A stretch of DNA of 64,000 nucleotides, from positions 20,883 to 84,882 of the forward strand of contig JAGXBH010000004.1 of the NCBI GenBank assembly GCA_018971185.1, written 5' to 3'. The position numbers and the translations under genes are program-made. Within the stretch, counting starts at the first letter, position 1. Every line of letters starts with the position of its first letter. The notes under the pieces are model-generated. The model searched no databases. It saw only the letters and a list, made by a program, of their open reading frames with translations, and had not been told where the DNA came from. Of this stretch, positions 1-8,922 are shown piece after piece. This DNA comes from Acidobacteriota bacterium. GTDB lineage: Bacteria > Actinomycetota > Acidimicrobiia > Acidimicrobiales > RAAP-2.

Positions 1-228
1 GCCCGGTGCGAGTATCGCTTCATGGCGCCGGCACCACGTAGCGGCGGTGAGTCCGCCCGCAGCACCGACGCCGAGCTCGAGGATCTCTTGCACCTCTACT
101 GCGTCAATCGGGGTGTTCTCATCACGCCCTTTCACAACATGGCCCTCATGTGTCCCGCGACGACTCAGGCGCACGTCGCTCTGCACCAGCGTGTGTTCGA
201 CGCCGCGTTGGACGAGCTCGTCGGGTAG
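1..228 (+). CDS. C-terminal fragment of class III aminotransferase (glutamate-1-semialdehyde aminomutase-like)
   Basis: The reading frame is open from base 1 and ends at TAG 226-228, so only the last 75 residues are visible. The tail (EYRF.AP.PRSGGE, then LYCVNRGVLITPFHNMALMCPATT) resembles the small C-terminal domain of PLP-dependent class III aminotransferases of the glutamate-1-semialdehyde 2,1-aminomutase group. The catalytic lysine and cofactor site lie outside the window, so the substrate cannot be judged. The ORF track starts at an internal Met at 22, but that is not the true start. The next gene, obg, begins 29 bp downstream with its own promoter-like hexamer. Family is fairly sure; exact enzyme is unsure. 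Confidence 0.6.
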   Translation, partial: ARCEYRFMAPAPRSGGESARSTDAELEDLLHLYCVNRGVLITPFHNMALMCPATTQAHVALHQRVFDAALDELVG

Positions 229-245
229 TTGGATGGCGCGAACCG

Positions 246-251
246 TAGGAT
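246..251 (+). promoter_or_regulatory. Leaderless-type -10 hexamer before obg
   Basis: TAGGAT ends 6 nt before the GTG start of obg. GGAGGG fills the 6-nt gap but is too close to the start to work as a normal Shine-Dalgarno site. This fits leaderless transcription, as seen at many other genes here. Confidence 0.5.
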
Positions 252-257
252 GGAGGG

Positions 258-1631
258 GTGAGTAGTTTCGTCGATTCGGCCCAATTGCACGCCAAGGCCG
301 GCGACGGCGGGGCGGGATGCGTCAGTTTTCGCCGCGAGGCCCACGTCGCCAAGGGCGGCCCCGACGGTGGTGACGGGGGTCGCGGGGGCGACGTGTGGCT
401 GGTGGCGGACCATAACCAGGCGTCACTACTCGGTTTTCGGGACCACCCGTTTCGTCGGGCGACCGACGGCCAGCATGGGACGTCGAAGAGGATGCACGGA
501 TCCAATGGCAAGGACGTGGTGGTGCCGGTGCCCGTAGGGACGTCGGTGTACTCCCAGGACGGCGAGTTACTGGTCGACCTGGCCGGACCCGGCGACCGTT
601 GGCGCGCCGCCGAAGGGGGACTCGGCGGACAGGGCAACAACCGATTCCTCTCGAACTCGCGCCGGGCGCCCGCCTTCGCCGAGCAGGGTGAGGTGGGCGA
701 GGAGCGCTGGTACAACCTCGAACTCAAGTTGCAGGCCGACGTGGCCCTCATCGGTTTCCCCAACGTGGGCAAGTCCACGCTCATCTCTCGGGTCTCAGCC
801 GCGCGGCCCAAGATCGCCGACTACCCGTTCACGACCCTGGTCCCCAACCTCGGCGTCGTGCGTGTCGGTGCGCGCTCCGGCCGTCCCCAGGACGCGACCG
901 AATACGTGATGGCGGACATTCCCGGCCTGATCGAGGGCGCCGCGCAGGGCCGGGGGCTCGGTCACGACTTCTTGCGTCACGTCGAGCGCGCTCGCGTCCT
1001 ATGCGTCCTCTTGGATCTCTCGGACTACGCACCGATCGCGCCGCACGAGCAACTCGAGGTCCTCCTGGGTGAGTTGGGCAGCTATCAGGCGGACCTCCTC
1101 GAGAGGCCGCGCGTCGTCGTGGGCTCCAAGGGGGATGTGGCCGCGCACCACCTGGAGGACGTGATGACGATCTCGGCGGTGACCGGCGCGGGGATCGACG
1201 CACTGAGCGCCCAGTTGGCCGGTCTGGTCATCGCGGTGCGCCAACGCGAGGCTGAGGTCAGCGACCACGACGTCGTGGTCCACAGGCCGATCCCCGACGA
1301 GATCACGGTGCAGCGCGAGGGTGAGTCCAGCTGGCGCGTCGGCGGTCGGGTCGCGGAGCGGGCCGTTCGCTTCCAGGACCTCACGGACGATCAGGCGCTC
1401 GCGGAGATCGTGCGACGACTCAAGGACCTCGGCGTCGACCGTGTTCTCAACCGGGCCGGTGTGCGCGATGGTGACGTGGTGAGCATCGGTCCGTTGTCCT
1501 TCGAATGGTGGCGTGACGACGTGAGTGCGGGACTCGACCGCGGCGAACACCACCGTGCCACGCGACGTGAGCGCCTCGCCCGACACGGCCGACTCGACGG
1601 AGCGCAGGAGGACGACGGTGACGACCTCTAG
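258..1631 (+). CDS. obg: GTPase Obg/CgtA
   Basis: Essential P-loop GTPase that binds the 50S subunit and links ribosome assembly to growth and stress. All three domains are visible. An N-terminal glycine-rich Obg fold covers about residues 1-160 (AGDGGAGCVSFRRE, GGPDGGDGGRGGDV). A G domain carries the G1 motif GFPNVGKS at about 166-173, a switch region (DYPFTTLVPNLG) and G3 DIPG. A C-terminal OCT domain covers roughly 340-430 and includes FEWW. At 457 residues it is normal length, with a charged tail. The start is GTG 258, supported by the family N-terminus. Its end overlaps proB by 14 nt, so the two are probably co-transcribed. In many bacteria obg follows rplU-rpmA; those genes are not visible here. 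Confidence 0.97.
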   Translation: MSSFVDSAQLHAKAGDGGAGCVSFRREAHVAKGGPDGGDGGRGGDVWLVADHNQASLLGFRDHPFRRATDGQHGTSKRMHGSNGKDVVVPVPVGTSVYSQDGELLVDLAGPGDRWRAAEGGLGGQGNNRFLSNSRRAPAFAEQGEVGEERWYNLELKLQADVALIGFPNVGKSTLISRVSAARPKIADYPFTTLVPNLGVVRVGARSGRPQDATEYVMADIPGLIEGAAQGRGLGHDFLRHVERARVLCVLLDLSDYAPIAPHEQLEVLLGELGSYQADLLERPRVVVGSKGDVAAHHLEDVMTISAVTGAGIDALSAQLAGLVIAVRQREAEVSDHDVVVHRPIPDEITVQREGESSWRVGGRVAERAVRFQDLTDDQALAEIVRRLKDLGVDRVLNRAGVRDGDVVSIGPLSFEWWRDDVSAGLDRGEHHRATRRERLARHGRLDGAQEDDGDDL

Positions 1632-2688
1632 CGTCGTCGTGAAGATCGGCACTTCCTCGGTGACCGACGAGGGCGGCGGCATCGCCCACGAGGTGCTCGA
1701 TGCGGTGGCCGCGGACGTCGTGGCATTGCGACGAGAGGGGTGGTCCACCGTGGTCGTCACCTCGGGAGCCATCACCGCCGGTTGGGCGGACGTGGGAGGC
1801 GGCCGCGTCCGACCGACCGACGCCGCCACGCTGCAGGCCGTGTCCGCGGTGGGCCAGCCGTTGCTCATGGACGCGTGGCGACAGTCCTTCGCGCGCTTCG
1901 AGGTCACGGTGGGCCAGGTGCTCCTGGCGCCGCTTGACTTCTCACACCGGGGCCAGTACCTTCACGCGCGCTCCACGCTCAGCGCGCTGAGTTCCCTCGG
2001 TGTCGTGGCGATCATCAACGAGAACGATGCGGTGGCCGACGAGGAGATCCGTTTCGGGGACAACGATCGCCTCGCGGCCCTGGTCGCCAACCTGGTGACG
2101 GCGAGCCATCTCGTGCTCCTCACCGACACGCCCGGTCTTCTCACCGCCGATCCGCGACTGGACCCCACCGCGCGGCTGATCGACGTGGTGACGTCGATCG
2201 ACGACGACCTTGAAGGGTTGGCGGGCCGCAGCCGTTCGGGGGTGGGGAGCGGGGGCATGGCTTCGAAGGTTGCCGCCGCGCGCATGGCCACGTGGTCGGG
2301 CGTGACCACGGTGATCGCGCCGGCGCGCGAGCCGACGCCGCTTCGTCGCGCGCTGTCGGGGACGCGCGACTTCGGCACGACCTTCGAACCTCGTGCCGAC
2401 CGACTGTCGGCGCGCAAGGCGTGGATCGCTTTCGCGGTGGCCTCCTCGGGGACACTTCACGTCAACGCCGGCGCGATCAGCGCCCTCGAACACGACGGTC
2501 GGAGTCTGCTGCGGGTGGGGGTCGAGTCCCACGAGGGCGACTTCTTCGAGGGCGACGCGGTCGAGATCATGGGACCCACGGGCGAGTTGGTCGCCAAGGG
2601 ATTGGTCCGCGCGAACGCCGAGTCGTTCGCCGAGTCCGACGACGTCGTGGTCCATCGCGACGACCTGGTGTTGCTGCGCCACGAATAG
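1618..2688 (+). CDS. proB: Glutamate 5-kinase
   Basis: First step of proline synthesis: phosphorylates glutamate to glutamyl-5-phosphate. The amino-acid-kinase fold is clear (VVKIGTSSVTD near the N-terminus, VVTSGAI, IINENDAV, FGDNDRLAALVA, GTGGM-like GSGGMASKV). A C-terminal PUA domain follows (about residues 270-350). The ORF track starts 31 codons too early. GTG 1618 is chosen because AGGAGG lies 6 nt upstream and the kinase motif begins just after it. The protein is 356 residues, a usual length for the kinase-plus-PUA form. It overlaps the end of obg, and proA follows after 22 bp, so the proBA pathway pair is intact. Confidence 0.95.
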   Translation: MTTSSVVVKIGTSSVTDEGGGIAHEVLDAVAADVVALRREGWSTVVVTSGAITAGWADVGGGRVRPTDAATLQAVSAVGQPLLMDAWRQSFARFEVTVGQVLLAPLDFSHRGQYLHARSTLSALSSLGVVAIINENDAVADEEIRFGDNDRLAALVANLVTASHLVLLTDTPGLLTADPRLDPTARLIDVVTSIDDDLEGLAGRSRSGVGSGGMASKVAAARMATWSGVTTVIAPAREPTPLRRALSGTRDFGTTFEPRADRLSARKAWIAFAVASSGTLHVNAGAISALEHDGRSLLRVGVESHEGDFFEGDAVEIMGPTGELVAKGLVRANAESFAESDDVVVHRDDLVLLRHE

Positions 2689-2698
2689 TCGCACCCGG

Positions 2699-2704
2699 TA
2701 CGAT
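2699..2704 (+). promoter_or_regulatory. Leaderless-type -10 hexamer before proA
   Basis: TACGAT ends 6 nt before ATG 2711. No Shine-Dalgarno sequence lies in the gap. It suggests proA can be transcribed separately from proB. Confidence 0.5.
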
Positions 2705-2710
2705 TGCTCC

Positions 2711-3943
2711 ATGACCAGTCCACTGGCGGCCCAGGGTCGCAACGTGCGTGAGGCGTCGCGCGCCCTGGCCCAAGCCACCGACGAGCAGCGCAGCGCCACA
2801 TTGCTCACGGTGGCCGATTCGCTCAAGAATCGCGAGGACCAGCTGCTCGAGATCAACGCCGCCGAGGTCGAGGCCTACGTGGAGTCGGGAGCGGGGCGTG
2901 ATCGTCTGAGCCTCAGTGGGCCGCGAATCACCGCGATGGCCGACGCCCTGAGGGAGATCGCCGCCGCCGCCGACCCGCTCTTCGAGTCGCTCGACGCGAG
3001 TGTCCGGCCCAACGGGCTCCACCTCGAGCGCCTGCGGGTGCCGCTCGGAGTGATCGGCGTCGTCTACGAGAATCGCCCCAACGTGACCAGTGACGTGGCG
3101 GCCCTGTGCGTGCGCAGTGGCAACGCTGCCTTCCTGCGCGGGTCGTCCTCGGCTCAACGTTCGAACCAGTTCATCGTCGACCTGTGGCGCGACGCACTGG
3201 TGGCCCACGGACTGCCCGCGGACGCGGTCGCCCTCGTTCAGGATCCATCGCATCGTGCGGCGGTGGAGTTCATGCAGATGACCGACGTGCTTGACTGCCT
3301 GATCCCCCGAGGTGGACCGTCGCTCATCGCGGCGATGCGCGAGCACGCTCGGGTCCCCTTCGTCCTCGACGGGGACGGGAACTGTCACGTCTACGTCGAC
3401 GAGAGCGCTGATCTGGAGATGGCAGTGTCCATTGTGGCCAACGCCAAGACGTCGCGGCCGGGCGTCTGCAACGCTGCGGAGACGGTGCTCGTGCACGAGA
3501 GCGTCGCACCGCGATTCCTTCCGGAGTTGTCGCGCGCGATACCGCAGGTCGAACTGCGCGGTGACGACGCCACGCGCGCCCTGGTGCCCGGCGCCGTGCG
3601 CGCCGTCGAGGACGACTACGGGCGCGAGTTCCTCGACCTGATATTGGCGGTCAAGGTCGTGGCGTCGCTGGACGAGGCCATCGACCACGTGGCGCGATAC
3701 GGCACGGGGCATTCCGAGGCGATCGTCACCGACGATCCGATGAACGCCGACGCGTGGGTGCGACGCGTCGATGCGGCGGCGGTCCTGGTGAACGCGTCGA
3801 CACGCTTCATCGACGGTGGGGAATTGGGGTTGGGAGGGGAGGTGGGCATCTCCACCCAGAAGCTCCACGCCCGCGGTCCGATGGGCCTGCGTGAGCTGAC
3901 CTGCCTCAAGTGGGTCGTGCGCGGAACGGGACAGGTGCGATGA
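2711..3943 (+). CDS. proA: Gamma-glutamyl phosphate reductase
   Basis: NADPH-dependent reduction of glutamyl-5-phosphate to glutamate semialdehyde, the second step of proline synthesis. It belongs to the aldehyde dehydrogenase superfamily. Visible features are the N-terminal (NVREASRALAQ) region, the cofactor segment (VIGVVYENRPNVTSDVAALC), and the catalytic-cysteine region (TSRPGVCNAAETVLVH). The conserved C-terminal part reads GLGGEVGISTQKLHARGPMGL. The start is ATG 2711; the track extends it by 106 codons inside proB. The 410-residue product is typical. Its TGA overlaps the ATG of the next gene (ATGA), which points to translational coupling with the MoxR-type ATPase. Confidence 0.96.
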   Translation: MTSPLAAQGRNVREASRALAQATDEQRSATLLTVADSLKNREDQLLEINAAEVEAYVESGAGRDRLSLSGPRITAMADALREIAAAADPLFESLDASVRPNGLHLERLRVPLGVIGVVYENRPNVTSDVAALCVRSGNAAFLRGSSSAQRSNQFIVDLWRDALVAHGLPADAVALVQDPSHRAAVEFMQMTDVLDCLIPRGGPSLIAAMREHARVPFVLDGDGNCHVYVDESADLEMAVSIVANAKTSRPGVCNAAETVLVHESVAPRFLPELSRAIPQVELRGDDATRALVPGAVRAVEDDYGREFLDLILAVKVVASLDEAIDHVARYGTGHSEAIVTDDPMNADAWVRRVDAAAVLVNASTRFIDGGELGLGGEVGISTQKLHARGPMGLRELTCLKWVVRGTGQVR

Positions 3944-4875
3944 GCGCCCTCGACCCCCGCGAGGAGCTGGCCCAGCGCCTGGGCATCACCGAGGTGGCGC
4001 CCGTCAGGTTCTCCTCGCCCGACGAGTTGAGGATCCGACTCGCCGACCAGGACTACCTCAGCTCCGACGCCATCTCCTCGGTGACCTTCCTCGCCGACCG
4101 ATTGGCGAAGCCGGTGCTGGTCGAGGGACCCGCCGGTACGGGTAAGACGGCGCTCGCCAAGGCCGTCGCCGAGGCGTTGGGCGCACGCCTGATTCGCCTG
4201 CAGTGCTACGAGGGTCTCGACGAGACCAAGGCTCTCTACGAGTGGAACTATCGCAAGCAGTTGTTGCGCATCCAGGCGGGCCGACCCGAAGGGGCGGCGG
4301 AGGTGTGGTCCGAACTCGAGGGGGACATCTTCGCCGAGGAGTTCCTGCTCACCAGACCACTCCTCGAGGCGATCACCGCGACCGACCCCGTGGTCCTGCT
4401 GATCGACGAGGTCGATCGGGTGGAGCTCGAGACCGAGGCGCTGCTCCTGGAGATCCTCTCCGAGTACCAGGTCTCCATCCCCGAGTTGGGCACCTTGAGG
4501 GCCCGTCAGATCCCCATGGTGTTCCTGACGTCGAACAACACCCGCGAGCTCTCCGAAGCCCTCAAGCGGCGCTGCCTGTACCTCCACGTGGGTTACCCCG
4601 ACGTGGAGCGCGAGCGCGACATCATCATCTCGCGCGTTCCCGGGATCTCCACCGCGTTGGCGCAGCAGATCGCTGAGGTGGTGCGGACACTTCGGACGAT
4701 GGATCTGAAGAAGTCGCCCTCGGTCTCTGAGACGTTGGACTGGGCGCGGACGCTGGTCATCCTCGGGCGCGAGGAGCTGGGCGAGGATCTCGTGGCCGAG
4801 ACCCTGCACATCCTGCTCAAGTACCAGTCCGACATCGAGAAGGCGACGCGCGAGATCCTCGGGCGTGCGTCCTGA
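3940..4875 (+). CDS. MoxR-type AAA+ ATPase
   Basis: AAA+ ATPase of the MoxR/CoxD group. Such proteins usually act as chaperone-like ATPases with a VWA partner to activate or assemble metal enzymes. Walker A is GPAGTGKT at residues 63-70, Walker B is VVLLIDEVDR near 151-160, and a sensor region reads VFLTSNNTRELSEALKRRC. ATG 3940 overlaps the proA stop. The downstream gene begins 4 bp later and encodes a CoxE-like VWA protein, so this is a classic AAA/VWA pair. No carbon monoxide dehydrogenase or other obvious client lies in the window. The client is therefore unknown. Confidence 0.88.
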   Translation: MSALDPREELAQRLGITEVAPVRFSSPDELRIRLADQDYLSSDAISSVTFLADRLAKPVLVEGPAGTGKTALAKAVAEALGARLIRLQCYEGLDETKALYEWNYRKQLLRIQAGRPEGAAEVWSELEGDIFAEEFLLTRPLLEAITATDPVVLLIDEVDRVELETEALLLEILSEYQVSIPELGTLRARQIPMVFLTSNNTRELSEALKRRCLYLHVGYPDVERERDIIISRVPGISTALAQQIAEVVRTLRTMDLKKSPSVSETLDWARTLVILGREELGEDLVAETLHILLKYQSDIEKATREILGRAS

Positions 4876-4878
4876 CGC

Positions 4879-6267
4879 GTGCTCGGCCTCCTGAGTTCCT
4901 TCATCGGTGAGCTTCGTACGGTGGGGCTACCGGTCTCGATGAGCGAGACGGTGGACGCCGCGCGGGCGCTCGAGTCCATCGACGTGGCCGACCAGGTCCT
5001 CTTCCGCGCGGCGTTGTGCGCGACGCTCGTGAAGAGCAGTGACCACCTGAGCGCCTTCGACACCGCCTTCGACGTCTTCTTCGCCCGCCGGCGCGTCGAC
5101 GAGGGAACGCCTGAGGTGACGGTGCGCGACGAGACACTGCCGGGGACTCCCTCCGGCGAGGCACCCCATCGCTCCGCGGCGCAGTTGACGCAGCAACTGC
5201 TCGAGGCCCTGCGCCAGCACGACCTCCAGGCCCTGCGCCAGAGCGCCGCCGAAGCCGTGGCGCGCTACGCCGGCATCGAGCCGGGTCGACCGGTGGGCGG
5301 CGCGTACTACCTGTTTCGCACCGTGCGACAACTCGACCTCGAGGAGGTCGAGCGGCGACTGGCGGCGATGCGCCTCGACTCGGGGTCCGAGGCGCTCGAC
5401 GAGCGCCTCGCCCGCGACGACGCCCACCAGCGCGTGGAGGAGTTCACGGCCATGGTCGAGGCCGAGATCCGCGAGCAACTCGTGCACGACCGCGGCGCGC
5501 AGGCCATGGCCGAGTCGCTACGTGAGACCCTGCCGGAGGACGTCGACGTCATGCACGCCAATCGCGAGGAGATGGAACGACTCGAGCGCGCCCTGCGGCC
5601 CCTGAGTCGCAAGTTGGCCGTGCGTCTGGCGCGACGTCGACGCCATCGCCACCGTGGTCCGATCGACCTGCGCCACACCGTGCGCAGTTCGCTCTCCACG
5701 GGGGGTGTCCCCATCGACGTGCGTTTTCGACCACCGCGGCCCGCCAAGCCCGAGATCGTGGTCATCGCCGACGTGTCGGGCTCGGTGGCCTCCTTCGCCC
5801 GATTCACCCTGCACCTGGTGCACGCGATCTCGAGCCAGTTCTCCCAAGTGCGCAGTTTCGTCTTCGTCGACGGGCTCGACGAGGTGACGCACCTCTTCGC
5901 CGAGACCGACGACCCCGCGCGTGCCGTCGAGCGGATCGCCGCCGAGGCCAACGTGGTGGCCGCGGACGGACACAGCGACTACGGGCGCGCCCTCGGGGTG
6001 TTCGCCGCGGACTACGCCCACCAGCTCACGCGACGCACGACCGTCCTGGTCCTGGGCGACGCGCGTAACAACTATCACCCCGCGCAGGCTCACGTCCTCG
6101 AGGAGATCCGCTCGAGGGTCAAGGCCCTGTACTGGCTCAATCCCGAGCCTCGCGCCTACTGGGACAGTGGGGACTCGATCCTGGGTCTCTACGCGGCGCA
6201 CTGCGACGACGTCGTGGAGTGCCGCACCCTTCGTCAACTCGAATCGTTCGTAGGAGGACTCACCTGA
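4879..6267 (+). CDS. CoxE-like VWA-domain protein
   Basis: 462-residue protein with a C-terminal von Willebrand A domain. The metal-ion site motif is in VVIADVSGSVASF (DxSxS), and a second conserved part reads VLVLGDARNNY. The N-terminal half is helical and charged, without membrane segments, so it is probably cytoplasmic. The length and architecture match the VWA_CoxE family that partners MoxR ATPases. GTG 4879 is the first start after the ATPase stop. The TGA overlaps the ATG of the next gene. Function beyond partnership with the upstream ATPase cannot be read from sequence. Confidence 0.85.
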   Translation: MLGLLSSFIGELRTVGLPVSMSETVDAARALESIDVADQVLFRAALCATLVKSSDHLSAFDTAFDVFFARRRVDEGTPEVTVRDETLPGTPSGEAPHRSAAQLTQQLLEALRQHDLQALRQSAAEAVARYAGIEPGRPVGGAYYLFRTVRQLDLEEVERRLAAMRLDSGSEALDERLARDDAHQRVEEFTAMVEAEIREQLVHDRGAQAMAESLRETLPEDVDVMHANREEMERLERALRPLSRKLAVRLARRRRHRHRGPIDLRHTVRSSLSTGGVPIDVRFRPPRPAKPEIVVIADVSGSVASFARFTLHLVHAISSQFSQVRSFVFVDGLDEVTHLFAETDDPARAVERIAAEANVVAADGHSDYGRALGVFAADYAHQLTRRTTVLVLGDARNNYHPAQAHVLEEIRSRVKALYWLNPEPRAYWDSGDSILGLYAAHCDDVVECRTLRQLESFVGGLT

Positions 6268-6944
6268 TGTCCAAGGAGCCGCCCCAGGGTTTTCGCACGA
6301 GTGGCGACGAACCGCGTGGTACGAGGTTGGTCCTCGTGCGACACGGTGAAGCGGGATGTAACGTCGCCGGTGTGGTCGGCGGCCCGCTCGGGTGCACCGG
6401 GCTCACGGCGCTCGGTCGCGAGCAGGCGAACTCCCTGGCCCAGCGCCTCGCGTTCACTCACGAGTTCGACGACGCGCTCGCGGCGTATTCGTCGGTGCTG
6501 GCGCGCGCCGAGGAGACCGCGGCGATCGTGACCAAGGGAATGGGCCTCGAGGTGGCGGCGGACTGCGACCTCTGCGAGCTGCACCCCGGCCTGGCCGACG
6601 CCATGACCTGGGAAGAGATGATCGCTCACTTCGGCGGCCCCGACTGGGACCTCGATCCGACGACACCCTTCGCCCCCCAAGGCGAGTCGTGGACCGGGTT
6701 CTACGAACGCTGCGAGAGGGCCTTTCGTCGCTTGAGCGACCAACACCCTGAGGGACGGGTGCTCCTCTTCGTGCACGGGGGCGTCATCGAACAGGCGATG
6801 AAGTTGGCGATGGGCGCCCCGGCGCACGCTCGACTGCGACTGCGCACCGAGCATTGCTCCCTCACCGAGATCGAGATCTTCCAGGGTGAGGTGCGACTAC
6901 TGCGCTACAACGACCGAGCACCCCGAGTCGTGACGGCCCGCTGA
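6267..6944 (+). CDS. Histidine phosphatase (phosphoglycerate mutase) family protein
   Basis: Contains the phosphohistidine signature [10 protein letters not shown] (His about residue 26), a later [11 protein letters not shown] segment with the second histidine, and [10 protein letters not shown]. These mark the histidine phosphatase superfamily. The specific substrate is not clear; members include phosphoglycerate mutases, cobalamin phosphatases and broad phosphatases. ATG 6267 is chosen over the track start because TAGGAGGA lies just upstream and the ATG overlaps the previous TGA. The protein is 225 residues. Its last 40 bp overlap the 3' end of the convergent DAHP synthase gene. Confidence 0.85.
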   Translation: MSKEPPQGFRTSGDEPRGTRLVLVRHGEAGCNVAGVVGGPLGCTGLTALGREQANSLAQRLAFTHEFDDALAAYSSVLARAEETAAIVTKGMGLEVAADCDLCELHPGLADAMTWEEMIAHFGGPDWDLDPTTPFAPQGESWTGFYERCERAFRRLSDQHPEGRVLLFVHGGVIEQAMKLAMGAPAHARLRLRTEHCSLTEIEIFQGEVRLLRYNDRAPRVVTAR

Positions 6945-8284
6945 AGCAGTTCGCTGACGTGGAAGGCCATGTCCAGGCTCTGCGACGCGTTGAGTCGTGG
7001 ATCGCAGATCGACGTGTAGTTGGTGTCGAGGTCGGATTCGTCGAGCTGGTCGCCCCCGCCGAGGCATTCGGTGACGTTGTCCCCGGTCAACTCGATGTGC
7101 AGACCAGACGGCCAGGTGCCGAGTGATTGGTGCACCGCGAAGAACTGGGCCACCTCGGTGAGGACGTCGTCGAAGTGGCGCGTCTTGTAACCGTCACGGG
7201 ACTTGAACGTGTTGCCGTGCATGGGATCGCACGTCCACAGGACCTGCGCCCCTTCGTGGGTCATCGCCTCGACCAACTCCGGCAGACGCTCGGTCACCCG
7301 GTCGCGGCCCATTCGAGAGATCAGCGTGAGGCGACCGGGGAGGTTCTGAGGGTTCAAGAGGCCGTGCAGCACCTTGAGGTCCTCGACGCTGGTGCTCGGG
7401 CCGACCTTGAGGCCAATCGGGTTGGCCACGCCGCGCAGGAACTCCACGTGAGCACCGTCGACCTGGCGGGTTCGGTCCCCGATCCAGAGCATGTGCGCCG
7501 AGCAGTCGTACCAGTCGCCCGTGAGTGAGTCCTGACGGGTCAGGGCCTGCTCGTAGGGCAGGATCAGGGCCTCGTGGCTCGTGTAGAAGTCGACACTGGA
7601 GAGCTCGTGGTCGCCGTCGAGGTTGACACCGCAGGCGCGCATGAAGGCCAGCGCCCGGTCGATGTCGTCGGCGAGTACCTCGTAGCGCTTGCCTTCGGGC
7701 GAGTTCGTAACGAACTGCTGGTTCCAGGCGTGCACCCGCGTCAGCGAGGCGAAGCCCCCCGTGGTGAAGGCGCGCAACAGGTTGAGCGTCGCCACGCTCT
7801 GGTGGTAGGCGTCGAGGAGTCGGTCGGGATTGGGACGGCGCGCCTCCTCGGTGAAGTCCTCGTGGTTGACGATGTGTCCGCGGAAGGCGTCCAGGCGCAC
7901 GCCGTCGCGCTCCTCGAAGTGCTCCGAGCGGGGCTTGGCGAACTGACCCGCGATGCGCCCCACCTTGATCACGGGCACGCCCGCGGCGTAGGTCAAGGCG
8001 ACGGCCATCTGCAGGATGACCTTGAGTTTGTCGCGAATGGCATCCGCCGAGGAATCGGCGAAGGACTCGGCGCAGTCGCCGGCCTGGAGCAGGAACGCCT
8101 CGCCGCGTGCGGCCTGGGCGAGCTGTTGGGTCAGCCGTCGCGCCTCACCGGCGAACACCAGGGGGGGTTGGCCCGCGAGCTGGGCTTCGACGCGCGCGAG
8201 GTGCGCGGCGTCGGGCCACTGGGGGCTCTGGGCCGCGACGTGATCTCGCCAACTCTCGGGTGTCCATGGCGTGGAGGGGGTCAT
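6905..8284 (-). CDS. aroG: Class II 3-deoxy-D-arabino-heptulosonate-7-phosphate synthase
   Basis: First step of the shikimate pathway: condenses phosphoenolpyruvate and erythrose-4-phosphate. Class II (plant/mycobacterial type) is shown by [43 protein letters not shown] and [15 protein letters not shown], with the metal-binding Cys, His, Glu and Asp in these motifs. The 459 residues are close to the 462 of Mycobacterium tuberculosis AroG. The start is ATG at 8284, with a TAGCCT hexamer 6 nt upstream. It converges on the histidine phosphatase gene with a 40-bp overlap and diverges from nadD. No chorismate mutase is adjacent. Confidence 0.95.
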   Translation of the reverse strand: MTPSTPWTPESWRDHVAAQSPQWPDAAHLARVEAQLAGQPPLVFAGEARRLTQQLAQAARGEAFLLQAGDCAESFADSSADAIRDKLKVILQMAVALTYAAGVPVIKVGRIAGQFAKPRSEHFEERDGVRLDAFRGHIVNHEDFTEEARRPNPDRLLDAYHQSVATLNLLRAFTTGGFASLTRVHAWNQQFVTNSPEGKRYEVLADDIDRALAFMRACGVNLDGDHELSSVDFYTSHEALILPYEQALTRQDSLTGDWYDCSAHMLWIGDRTRQVDGAHVEFLRGVANPIGLKVGPSTSVEDLKVLHGLLNPQNLPGRLTLISRMGRDRVTERLPELVEAMTHEGAQVLWTCDPMHGNTFKSRDGYKTRHFDDVLTEVAQFFAVHQSLGTWPSGLHIELTGDNVTECLGGGDQLDESDLDTNYTSICDPRLNASQSLDMAFHVSELLQRAVTTRGARSL

Positions 8285-8290
8285 GACACC

Positions 8291-8296
8291 AGGCTA
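8291..8296 (-). promoter_or_regulatory. Leaderless-type -10 hexamer before aroG
   Basis: On the minus strand, TAGCCT ends 6 nt before the ATG at 8284. There is no Shine-Dalgarno sequence in between. Confidence 0.5.
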
Positions 8297-8329
8297 GAGG
8301 TTCCGTCGAACTCTCGGCAATCGTCTGGG

Positions 8330-8335
8330 TAGGCT
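8330..8335 (+). promoter_or_regulatory. Leaderless-type -10 hexamer before nadD
   Basis: TAGGCT ends 6 nt before GTG 8342. The gap is GGGGGC. Confidence 0.5.
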
Positions 8336-8341
8336 GGGGGC

Positions 8342-8911
8342 GTGCCTCTCCGTCGCCTCGGCCTCTTCGGTGGCACGTTCGACCCCCCTCACAACGGCCA
8401 CGTGGCGGCTCTGTGTGCTGCGGCGGCGACCGGACGCTTCGACCTCATCGAGGTCACCGTGGCCGGCGATCCCTATCGCAAGAGTGCCCTTGGTGGGGTC
8501 CATTCGGCGTCACTGCGCCTCGAGATGGCGCGCGCGGCCTTCGAGCACCTAGCGCTGGTGCGCGTGAGCGACCGCGAGATCAATCGGCCCGGACCCTCCT
8601 ACACCATCGACACCGTCCTGGAACTGCTGGAGGAGTCCGACGACGTGGACGTGCTGGTGGGCGCGGACCTCGTGGCGCAGTTGCCCTCGTGGCACCGCGC
8701 CGATGAGCTGCGTGAACTGGTGACGGTCGGGGTGATCCCGCGACCCGGCGCCACCTTCGTCGCCCCCGAAGGGTGGGATTGCTACGAGATCGCGATGGAA
8801 CCTGTCGATCTGTCGAGTACTTTCCTACGTGAAGCGTCCCTCGATCGCGAGGCTCTGAAATTGTTAATGCCCGATGACGTAATCGCCATCTATCAAGGTG
8901 CCAAGGAGTAA
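8342..8911 (+). CDS. nadD: Nicotinate-nucleotide adenylyltransferase
   Basis: Transfers AMP from ATP to nicotinate mononucleotide in NAD synthesis. The nucleotidyltransferase signature GGTFDPPHNGH is at about residues 9-19. A substrate-binding region reads NRPGPSYTIDTVLEL, and the C-terminal motif is SSTFLREA. The 189 residues are typical. GTG 8342 is supported by the family start and by the upstream TAGGCT. It is followed by a 59-aa membrane protein and rsfS; a nadD-rsfS neighbourhood is common in actinobacteria. Confidence 0.95.
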   Translation: MPLRRLGLFGGTFDPPHNGHVAALCAAAATGRFDLIEVTVAGDPYRKSALGGVHSASLRLEMARAAFEHLALVRVSDREINRPGPSYTIDTVLELLEESDDVDVLVGADLVAQLPSWHRADELRELVTVGVIPRPGATFVAPEGWDCYEIAMEPVDLSSTFLREASLDREALKLLMPDDVIAIYQGAKE

Positions 8912-8922
8912 GGTAGGGCGCG

